Position numbers and translations under genes: made by a program
Part shown: positions 50,486 to 60,212 of the stretch, piece after piece
Position numbering within the stretch: the first letter of the stretch is position 1
Layout of the letters: the number at the start of each line of letters is the position of its first letter
The notes under the pieces: model-generated
What the model was told of the DNA's origin: nothing
The model's input: the letters and a program-made list of their open reading frames with translations, nothing else
The model's database searches: none
Source of the DNA: Symsagittifera roscoffensis
Lineage: Eukaryota > Xenacoelomorpha > Acoela > Convolutidae
Direction of reading: 5' to 3'
Length of the DNA: 64,000 bases
NCBI RefSeq assembly: GCF_963678635.1
Contig: NC_087062.1
Span: 79,795,200 to 79,859,199 of the forward strand

Positions 50486-53091
50486 AATTATTAATTTTTC
50501 TCCAACTCCTTTTTCTAGTAATCTCAAATCAAAACATAAACCCTTCCCCTCGTACAGGACCACAAGATTTATTAGTAACACATTACGATTGTGAAGAAAA
50601 TGAACAAAAAACACTACATAAATATGCAATAAATCAAGTATCACAATGTGAAACAGAACCACAAGCTATAGAAACCACAGATGTAATAGCAACACTCTAT
50701 TCAAAAGCCCGAGCAACAACAGTTACAGGTTATAAATTCACAGCAACATTTTCCGAAAAGAAAGTACATTGTTCACAAGTCTCGAACGGAAACAAAAACC
50801 GACTTGACCATGAATCATTCTATCAAAGTAATATAGAACGTCTTTTACATCTCAATCCCGACGATTGTAAAAATGAATTACTTAGACTAAACATCACACG
50901 GAATAAAAACTCCCAAAGAAAGTTAGTTAATTTTCAAGTTTTTCCAGACTCTGTACATCAATCACAACTTGAAAGACACCAAGGACATATAAAACTAGAC
51001 GAAAAATACCCGTATAACGGCGCACACGGACGATTAACCTATGACCTACACGATAAACATTGGATACCACACATTGGTATAAATGACCCATCAAACTGCA
51101 AAGCAGACACAAAAAATAAAGGATACCAAGAAATAATGTTTTTTGATTGGAAAATACAACTCGAAAAAATACAACTAACACGAGATTTATCAGATAATAC
51201 AATGATCTATCAAGGAATCCGATTACCTTGTAAAAATGATCAAGGTTATTGCGACCCTACAACGAGAACACAAGCAACAATTGTTTGGTTCCCCGAAGAT
51301 ACATGTACAACATTTCAAGTAGCAAAAATACACGCTCGTATGATAAAATTTCACGAAAAATATTTTATACAATCAATTCCATATGAACAAGTCCATCCAT
51401 CACGAAAACTAAGTTCTAATTTTAGAAACATAGACAATATAGAAAATAAATTGACACGTTTTCAAATATATCAAGAAACAGAACTTGCATGTAAATACAG
51501 GAATCCACTTCACAGAACACAATACTCTGAAATATTAGTTGAATACGAAAAAGGATTCGACATGACCACTGGAAAAGTAAAAATCGACCCATATGCCACA
51601 GGTCATCCTCCAAACGAAGGAACATCCTATATACCAGTTAATTTTGAAAAAAGCAACGGACAACCTGGTGGACATCTAAAACCCCATGACACCAGAAGCA
51701 CACGCTTACAAGAATTATCACTAATGAATACTACATATTTCGGTAATATCCACTATGATATTCATTTAGATATGAAACTAGATTATACAATTAGCCGAAT
51801 TTTTCAAGAAATGTCACTCTCCGAATTAGAAACACTACACCAACTATGCGAATTAGAACGAACACAAATATTACAATCACTTGCACTAGCAGTATTAAAA
51901 ATACCCTATGCAGGATACTTATTATCTGGAAATAGATCAAATTTTTTAGACTATGAAGGAAACATCTTATGGTTTTACACTTGTACTAAAAAAATATCAC
52001 CACTATACGTTTTTGAAGATAAAAGATGTTATAAAAGAATCCCTATCTTTTATAAGAATAAAGTACATTTCGTGGATACACTTTCACGAAGAACCTATTT
52101 CTGGGATACCGCAGTCCCATGTGGATCAGAAAACAGCCACAATGTAGTACAACTAAACCCTGATGAAAATAAATATTATCTTCTCACTCCATATCCCACA
52201 TTAATGCAATCACTCAAAAAATTTTCACCAGAAAGCATTCGCGCTATTGCTCGAAACCCAAATATAGACTTACAATCAATAGGAATCTATTCAAAATCAG
52301 ATATTCAACATCACATTAGAACACAACAATTCCAAGAATTATTAACACAAATGGACACTATACAAAGACAATCAATAGACCAAAATTTACGCAAACTTGC
52401 AGAAACCGCAGGATTTGCCGATATCTACACGCAAGACTATAGCGGATATTTTAAAGACATTAAAGATTATATATATCTAAACGGTGAAAAATACCGTCCC
52501 CAAGATATATCACCAATTAACATTTTTAGCTTTGTTACACTCAAAAATGAGATCCTCGATTTTCTAGGATGGCCCTACTACATCTTAGAAAAATTGACTA
52601 TTTTATACGCAATGTTTAACTTTATTGGATTTCTTTTCTCACTTTTAAAAGGAATCTACAACACATGTGCTATACACACACAAGTAAACAGACAAGCAAG
52701 CGTAGCACGCATACTCTTTGCAGGATTTTTTGGAATCTTTTCTACATCTATAAACAAAATTCTTTTAGACGCACAAATAAAAGAATATAACACAAAAATA
52801 GCAACACGACAAAATACATACGACGAAGAACATAACAACGTAGACATAACGCCAACGGCACCACAATTACCACCCCTACCAAATAACCATCCACTATCCC
52901 TAGTCCCACGAAATTTTCGAAATTTAGCCATCACACATAATCCAAATTTTCGACTCACCACATCACAAAGTCCCATCCAACATATAATGACACACCAGTC
53001 ACAAGATGATAATACTTATGAACAAATTATTGAACAACCCCATACCACCGCTTTTCAGTCTCAAAATAATCATTTTTTTAGCCCACGATGA
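50473..53091 (+). CDS. env: Chuvirus-like envelope glycoprotein
   Basis: 872 codons. Signal peptide MYILKLLIFLQLLFLVIS, then a large Cys-containing ectodomain, a membrane anchor at about 708-760 with two hydrophobic stretches (LTILYAMFNFIGFLFSLL and ILFAGFFGIFSTSI), and a ~110-residue Pro-rich tail. Likely role: receptor binding and membrane fusion during entry. The order of blocks (an early YDC followed by spaced Cys residues, and a late CELERTQILQSLALA block followed by a GNILWFYTC / RCYKRIPI region) resembles chuvirus glycoproteins, which are known to have been captured by LTR elements of invertebrates; this assignment is from memory of the family and needs a profile search. A PTAP motif lies in the tail (794-797). 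A CAG|G acceptor-like site ends at 50459, 13 nt before the ATG, consistent with a spliced env message. Confidence 0.75.
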   Translation: MYILKLLIFLQLLFLVISNQNINPSPRTGPQDLLVTHYDCEENEQKTLHKYAINQVSQCETEPQAIETTDVIATLYSKARATTVTGYKFTATFSEKKVHCSQVSNGNKNRLDHESFYQSNIERLLHLNPDDCKNELLRLNITRNKNSQRKLVNFQVFPDSVHQSQLERHQGHIKLDEKYPYNGAHGRLTYDLHDKHWIPHIGINDPSNCKADTKNKGYQEIMFFDWKIQLEKIQLTRDLSDNTMIYQGIRLPCKNDQGYCDPTTRTQATIVWFPEDTCTTFQVAKIHARMIKFHEKYFIQSIPYEQVHPSRKLSSNFRNIDNIENKLTRFQIYQETELACKYRNPLHRTQYSEILVEYEKGFDMTTGKVKIDPYATGHPPNEGTSYIPVNFEKSNGQPGGHLKPHDTRSTRLQELSLMNTTYFGNIHYDIHLDMKLDYTISRIFQEMSLSELETLHQLCELERTQILQSLALAVLKIPYAGYLLSGNRSNFLDYEGNILWFYTCTKKISPLYVFEDKRCYKRIPIFYKNKVHFVDTLSRRTYFWDTAVPCGSENSHNVVQLNPDENKYYLLTPYPTLMQSLKKFSPESIRAIARNPNIDLQSIGIYSKSDIQHHIRTQQFQELLTQMDTIQRQSIDQNLRKLAETAGFADIYTQDYSGYFKDIKDYIYLNGEKYRPQDISPINIFSFVTLKNEILDFLGWPYYILEKLTILYAMFNFIGFLFSLLKGIYNTCAIHTQVNRQASVARILFAGFFGIFSTSINKILLDAQIKEYNTKIATRQNTYDEEHNNVDITPTAPQLPPLPNNHPLSLVPRNFRNLAITHNPNFRLTTSQSPIQHIMTHQSQDDNTYEQIIEQPHTTAFQSQNNHFFSPR

Positions 53092-53861
53092 GCCGCCAAC
53101 TTGGATCACTACACCGATCAAATTCCCACCCAACCAATCTTACCTCTCCAATCCCAATAATACCACTTTTTGCTTTTCCGCCACCCGATTTTTCACCTAG
53201 TAATGTAACATCAGGCATGAATTCCGACACTAATTCACACATCTCAGTTTTATATTCCATCTCACAACTCAATAACCCGAATATTGAAACCCCCGATGAA
53301 TTTGCCGACTCAGAACCATCCCCATCCAATAATTTTCATAACTCTTCTAATTTTTCTCAACCCCCTTTTCAACCCATATTATCCAATAACCCTGACCCAA
53401 TCACTCCCACACCCTCTTATGCTTCCCAAGTTACCCCAACCTACTCCTCATACCATTCTGACCAATCATCTCATTCTCCAGACACCCCCCGAATCTCCCC
53501 AGAGCTAGATAATTTTATTACCCTTCAACAACAACCCTACCACCTTAATACCCCAACCATAAACCAAATCTCCTCCACTATAAATTCATCCAATCCCCCT
53601 ACCCCTACACCCTCTTCAAATTATACTGAATCATTAGCACCATCATCCACATCAACTGAATCTTCACTCAACACTAATAGAGCTTACCGCACTTTTAAAA
53701 GAAAGTTCCCCAACCATCCTTTCCCAGCAAAACCAGGAACAGCCCGTGAATACATCAACCACCCCAAGCATACTAACACAAAAGAATTTTTAGCCATCAC
53801 CTTACCCTCATTCCCACAATACACCTTAATAAATATACAAAAACAAAAGAAACATCCTTAA
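53088..53861 (+). CDS. ORF6, copy 1 (truncated by the duplication)
   Basis: Starts on the envelope stop as ATGA. About 247 codons are true ORF6 (Pro/Ser/Thr/Asn-rich, then basic AYRTFKRKFPNHPFPAKPG), after which the duplication junction at 53829 switches to pol DNA out of frame and it stops at 53861. The full-length form is the copy starting at 62815. Confidence 0.6.
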   Translation: MSRQLGSLHRSNSHPTNLTSPIPIIPLFAFPPPDFSPSNVTSGMNSDTNSHISVLYSISQLNNPNIETPDEFADSEPSPSNNFHNSSNFSQPPFQPILSNNPDPITPTPSYASQVTPTYSSYHSDQSSHSPDTPRISPELDNFITLQQQPYHLNTPTINQISSTINSSNPPTPTPSSNYTESLAPSSTSTESSLNTNRAYRTFKRKFPNHPFPAKPGTAREYINHPKHTNTKEFLAITLPSFPQYTLINIQKQKKHP

Positions 53862-54025
53862 CATTTTTTCAAAGATTAAATAAACAACCACCATTCTTTT
53901 CAAAATTCTACCCGATATTTAACCAACAAAGAAAACACCTAAAACCACTATCAGGAAATATCTATAATTTTTCAATCAAACAAGTTCACCAATATGATAA
54001 AGAACAAAACAAACAAAAATTTAAT

Positions 54026-57000
54026 ATGTCAGAATTTGAATTCAAACCTATTCACAAATTTTTCAAAATCACAATCTCATCCATAAAATATTTGAAAAAT
54101 TCGAATTCCGATATCATTTCCTTACATGTCTATAACAACACACCTTACCAAGTAACATTACCTTTAGGACTTTTAGGATATTGTGAAACCAACGCTACAA
54201 TATCACCAATACACGAAAAAGCCTATCGCGTAAATAATATACTCCAATTACTAGATATTTGCCAATCTACAATTCTTAATGAAGAATTATCTATAAATAA
54301 TATAATAAGTAACGAAAACAGAAATACGGATTATTTCACAAAAACTCCATATTTCAAACCTACATTCAACATAAGTAACTACACAGAGGACCAACAAAAA
54401 TTTTTAACAATGTTTAATTTCCAACATTCACAAATAACACAAGACGAATTCGAAAAATTAGCCAAACAGCTAATTAAATATTCATCAGTCTATGCAACAT
54501 CAAAATTCGATGTTGGAAAAATCAGTTCATCACTACATCTCCCGTTAAAACCAGACGCAGTTTTCAAAAAACAGAGAGCAAGTAAAGTACCAATCCACTT
54601 ACATGATAAAGTGAACAGATTACTCGATATTTTAGAACAATACAACATTATATCACCAGTTAATAAAGAAGAACAACCAAAAGGCAACACATTTATCAAC
54701 CCCGTTATCATTCTAGCTAAAGGAGAATCATTAAAAATCGTTCTCGACGCTAGATACCTCAATTCACTCATAGATGAATCAAAATGTAATTGGCCCATTG
54801 AACCAATACAAGTTATTTTAACAAAAATAAACGGCAAATACTTTACAACCGCCGATATGAATAGTGCATACAATCAAATGCCACTAGATGAACAATCACG
54901 ACGTTTAACACAATTTGTTATCGGAAACCAACAATATGAATTCAACCGCTTATTCTATGGAATATCCATAGGACCAGCAGCATTTTCAGCTTTTATGAGC
55001 AAAATTTTTAGACCACTAATACTCAAGAAAAACGCAATCACCTATTTAGACGATGTTTTTATGCAATCACAAACAAAAGACGAGATGTTCAATGTTTTAG
55101 AAAAATATCACCAAATACTTCAGAACGAAAATCTGAAGGCCGCCCCCGATAAATCACACTTCTTTTTGACAAGAGTTAAATTCTTAGGACATAATATAGA
55201 AAGAAAAACAATCACTCCATTGAAATCACGCATTGACGCTATGCAAAAACTTCAACCACCAACAAATAAAAAGAAAATCCAAGAATTTCTTGGAATGTTA
55301 AACTTTTTAAGTAAATATGTTTATAAAATGCAATTATATCTACGACCATTTTATAACATCCTTAGACAACAAAATAATTTTGAATGGAACACAGAACATC
55401 AAACACGATTTGAAGAAGTAAAGAAACTTTTAACTGAACAAATTTCAAACACAATTCCAGATTCAAATCAACCATTTTATGCAATGTGCGATGCTTCGAA
55501 CTTTGGCATCGGTGCAGCACTATTACAATCACATAATGGTACAAATAAAATGAACCTCATATCAGCAAATTCTCGATTATTCACTCAAGCAGAGCTACGA
55601 CTCTCAACTCTAATGAGAGAATGTACAGCCATAATATATACACTGACAGAATATGAATTTCTGATACTTGGATCAAAACATCCAACAGTTCTATTCACAG
55701 ACCATAAACCAATCATCTTTCTCTTTACACAAAAATCTAACCCAAACCACCGAGTTTACAGATTTCAACTAATTCTAATGAAATTTCCAAACTTACATAT
55801 AGTTTGGACTGCAGGAAAAAATCTTGCATTACCAGACACCTTAAGTCGAAATACACCACCTGAATTACTTACACGAAAAACAACAGTTGAAATACCCAAA
55901 AACATAAAATTCTACCTTGCAGAAAACGAAACATCACCCCGATTGGAATGCAAATATGCAGTAAAAACTGATATTGAACAATCACAAATAAATAGTTTAC
56001 AACATTTCCCACTTTATTTAGATTGTCAAAATAATCATTATGAAGTTGATTTACTTGGAACATCAACCTTCAAACCAATCCCATATTCTCAATGGATAAA
56101 AAATAACACCCAACAAAAACGAACAAAACAACACCCGCCTAAGAAAGACCATTTTCCACTAATTGAAAAAGAAGATTTAACTGATAAAATAAATTTATCA
56201 GGACCACAAACAAATGATTCAAAATACACAATAAATCAAGTTTTTGACCTTCACGACCCACTTGATACAATACCCTTATCTAAATTAGAAATCAAAAACA
56301 TTTTTCTCCCCCCAACAGAAATAATTACAATTTCAACACTGAAACAATATCAAAACCTTGACCCAGTAATTCGACAACTGAAATCATGGCACAAATATAA
56401 AACTAAACCTATCAAAGCAGATTCAACCATTCTAGGAAACAAAACACTCCTCCGATACTTTCGCAAATTTAACAACACAACAATTAACGAAAATACAGAC
56501 CTTTTAGAGTATAACCTGAATGAATCTACAGTTCCATGTCTCCCTTTAAGTATGATTCTTATAGCTTTTAATATTTCACATACACAAAATATTAAAGGAC
56601 ACTCTGGATCAGAGAAAACATATTCAAATTTTATACAAAACTTTTATTTCCCAAATGCACCAATTTGGATAAAAGTACTATGCAATGACTGTATAGTATG
56701 TCAACTAAATAAACCTTACCCAAATCAAAAACAAATAGCACAAAAACAAGATTTTAAAGGACAAAGTTTGTACTTTAATCATCGTATCTCATTTGATACT
56801 AAAGGACCAATTTCACCCTCATCAGAAGGAAACTCCTACATTATGGTAATTGTTGACGCATTTACACATTATGTAGCACTTAACCCAGTACCACATTGTA
56901 ACGCTTATTACGCTTACACAACACTCTATGAACACTGGATAGCAAAATTCGGACTACCAGAAATTTTAGTTACAGACAACGGTACAGAATTCATAAATAA

Positions 57001-58057
57001 TGAAATTATCACACTATGTCATTTATATAACATTAAACACAAACCACGTACATCTCATGCACCTTGGACAAACGGCTTAGTCGAAGGTATGAACCGTTCA
57101 TTACAAGAATATCTTAGATGTATCATCAACGGAAATGATACAAAATATACCGAATGGTCAGCAGATGTAAAATTATTTCCCTTAGCGTATAATTCACAAA
57201 TTACGACAACTTTAGGAATGTCACCATACGAAATGGTTTTTAACCAAAAGCCACGCAAACCAATAATGTTTACAGCAAATTCTCATAAAAACGCACAAGG
57301 TTATTGTCAACCAAATAAAGACTCAATTTGTTATAACCTACCTTTACATACACACGATGAAGATCATTTTCATCACCCACAAATTCTTAAACTAGCCTCC
57401 GGTACACACACCGAATGGATTCTAAATAGAGATAAAAAACACAATGAAATTTATCAAAAAATAACAAAAAAGTTATTACAAAGACAAAACATTAATGAAC
57501 AAATCAATTCACGTTTTACACCAGCCTCCGAATTAAAAATTGGAACATTTGTTTTAATACCTAATTTTAATACTCAAAAAGGAATTTCTAAAAAATTACA
57601 ACCCCTTCGAAAAGGACCATACCAAATAATTGCAAAACCCACTGATGTCACATATAAAATTACCGACTCAAACAAAAAAGAAATCGTTCAACATCGAAAC
57701 AACCTATTACCTTATTACCCAAAAGAATACGCACTCCGCGAATTAACTCAATTATATTCTTTCACAGGATTAAAAATCATTCAAAATGAACCACATCTGA
57801 AAAACACAGAACAAAATGATAACCCCACCGAAAATCAAAACACAAAACCAACCGCCACCAAAAACAATACACAAAACCATAAAGAATCTCCAAAACAAAG
57901 AAAAAATAGAAAAATGACCGAACAAATAATACCCCAAGAACAAATCGACAAATCAGAAAATAGAAAAACAACAAGACTCCGAAATCAACCACGTAAAAAC
58001 TATAAAATATTCATCCCCCAATCTAAAATTTTAAAGAAAGTGGAATTTCAAAAGTAA
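54026..58057 (+). pseudogene. Pol, 5'-truncated second copy
   Basis: Identical to residues 1384-2726 of the Gag-Pol ORF, with its first in-frame ATG at 54026 (internal Met). Contains complete RT, RNase H and integrase but no Gag or protease active site, and sits behind ORF6 sequence without its own leader. Probably not expressed as an independent protein. Confidence 0.8.
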
Positions 58058-58654
58058 TTTTAACATTTGCTTCACAATCTTGAAACCTCCGAAACATTTT
58101 TCATTTACATTTTTCAAAATAACATGCTGACAAGTACGTAATAATTCTAGTTCAAAATAGACCAATAGGATTCATCCAATCCGTCACTTTCTCTAACTCA
58201 AACTAAGACCAATTAAGACGAATCATATAGAACTCCAGGCACATCTATAACTATAACTTTACGACCTCCAGGTCAAAAATAAGCAAACCACTCCAACTTG
58301 ACAACTAAAATAAATATCACCATAATACCGTACCCCTCCCTTATCTAATAACCCAAAGATCAACAATATTTCCCCAACTCAGACCACGAATACCCCCAAA
58401 GCAAATTTGTTAACTTAGCCTAAAGTAACAAAATGAACATTTTAATTAGCCTAAAGTATAAAAATCTCACCATACCCCGGATCATTTGACAAACAAAAAT
58501 AAAGAAAAAGACGACCTCCCAGTCACCATGAAAATTGCCCCAACAATTTTTTACAAAACTCAACCCACTTGTCAAAAAACTAATAAATAATCCGACCACA
58601 CTAGAAAATCGCCTCAAACAGCAAAAAATATTCGACCAAGAGATCATTTCTTAA
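58058..58654 (+). other. Spacer between pol and small ORFs, copy 2
   Basis: Second copy of 48331-48927; same lack of sense ORFs. Confidence 0.5.
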
Positions 58655-58885
58655 ATGCTCTTCTCTCAATCAGTTACTCAAATACTCATAAATCTTAAAC
58701 ATTTTTTTACAATACTTGAAACCTTTATAATATTTCTTTTTGATATACTTGAATCTTTTCTAATAATCCTAATCATTTTTTGTAACATTTTTTTAATTTT
58801 CTACACTATACTCGAACTATTCCTCCAACTTTCCAAAACCCTTGATTACATCCACAGGTACGAGTCATATAACTTGTCTAAATGA
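58655..58885 (+). CDS. ORF3a, copy 2
   Basis: Same protein as 48928-49158, also ending on the ATGA overlap. Confidence 0.45.
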   Translation: MLFSQSVTQILINLKHFFTILETFIIFLFDILESFLIILIIFCNIFLIFYTILELFLQLSKTLDYIHRYESYNLSK

Positions 58886-59070
58886 TACGAACAATTTTCA
58901 GTAGAACCGATATTTTTTTATTGTTTGTAATTTTCATAACATTTTTATCATCCCTCATTTTGACAATATGTAAATGTATAAAGAAAGCAATCTTCACATT
59001 TGCCCTAGCAACAATCCTTCTAATTCTTTTTTTGGAAGAATACTATAATAAACATAAACCTTCCCACTAA
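58882..59070 (+). CDS. ORF3b, copy 2
   Basis: Same protein as 49155-49343. Confidence 0.45.
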   Translation: MIRTIFSRTDIFLLFVIFITFLSSLILTICKCIKKAIFTFALATILLILFLEEYYNKHKPSH

Positions 59071-59075
59071 AGTAA

Positions 59076-60212
59076 CCATTCAAAAATCCATCAAAAATTG
59101 CTACCCAACAGTCACAGAATCAGTCTTCACCGACATCATCCCAAGATAACCAAACACCACCTTCAACTACTCAAAATCCTCAAACATCTACACGAATTTC
59201 TTTTCAAGACAATCCATACACTTTTGAAGAACGACATGCTCGTTTATCAGAACCACTAGAACCAGTTCAACGACAAGCACTTTTAAGCGAACCAACATAT
59301 AACCTATACCCAACACTACCACAAGAACTAAGTAGAATAAGAAATTCTAGTCAAAACCAAAATACAGTCGAAATAAATAGACAAATTATACATCCTCGAC
59401 GAAACAGAAATCTTCAAACTCCCCGAGTTCATTTTGATATACCTCAATCCCCATCACAAAACACTCCAGAAAACCCCATTGGTATATTACCAGAAACCCC
59501 TACGCTTCTTTCACAACGTAGCACCTCAAGCCTACCATCAGATTACTTAGGTTCAACACCAACATCTGAGCAAATACGTGAAAATCCTTTCAACCCCACA
59601 AACCAAACATCACGATTTCCATATTGGACTACACATTCATTTACACAAGGTGAACCAAATTTAGTCAATGACCCCATAGATATTTCTACGGATACAACAA
59701 CATCCTCATCACTACCAGAAACATTATCACTACCATCAACACCATCAATAAGCCAGATTTCACCACCACCTTTTAACTTAAATTTTCCAAATAATCTCGA
59801 CGCCAGATATCGAGAACAATCATCAATAAATATTCCTTTAAGACTAGATTGGAATACATTTACAGCACCTCCACCACTATTTGGACAACATCAAGAAAGT
59901 AACCGCCTTCATAACTGGGCACTTAATAGATTACAATATCGCCAAGATATTCACAACGATATCCGTGATCACAATATTCAAATACTCCAACAAAACAGTT
60001 TACAATTAAAGTTTGAAATCACAGTTAAGTTAAATAATATTACCCAACATCCCTACCCATTAAATCCACCTAACATAACAGCTCAATCACTACCACCACC
60101 GTTTATAACTACTGAAGTAATATACAAATACGACAGATATACCAAAAACACAATTGGCTACATTACATTTTATAATCCATACTCAGGATTATCATACACA
60201 TGTATATTCTAA
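59076..60212 (+). CDS. ORF4, copy 2 (no ATG)
   Basis: Second copy of the ATG-less frame; again open throughout, with the same 13-nt overlap with the envelope start. Confidence 0.65.
   Translation, partial: PFKNPSKIATQQSQNQSSPTSSQDNQTPPSTTQNPQTSTRISFQDNPYTFEERHARLSEPLEPVQRQALLSEPTYNLYPTLPQELSRIRNSSQNQNTVEINRQIIHPRRNRNLQTPRVHFDIPQSPSQNTPENPIGILPETPTLLSQRSTSSLPSDYLGSTPTSEQIRENPFNPTNQTSRFPYWTTHSFTQGEPNLVNDPIDISTDTTTSSSLPETLSLPSTPSISQISPPPFNLNFPNNLDARYREQSSINIPLRLDWNTFTAPPPLFGQHQESNRLHNWALNRLQYRQDIHNDIRDHNIQILQQNSLQLKFEITVKLNNITQHPYPLNPPNITAQSLPPPFITTEVIYKYDRYTKNTIGYITFYNPYSGLSYTCIF

Larger units (their letters stand above)
44102..53828 (+). repeat. 9,727-bp tandem duplication, copy 1
   Basis: Matches 53829-63555 at a constant offset of 9,727. 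Two differences noticed: 51824 (A) against 61551 (T), giving Glu to Val in the envelope, and 52839 (C) against 62566 (T), silent. Confidence 0.93.

Noticed and set aside
41453..53329. Many minus-strand ORFs of 60-138 codons within gag-pol and env
   Set aside because: Mirror frames of the G-poor sense strand, hydrophobic by composition; no independent evidence.
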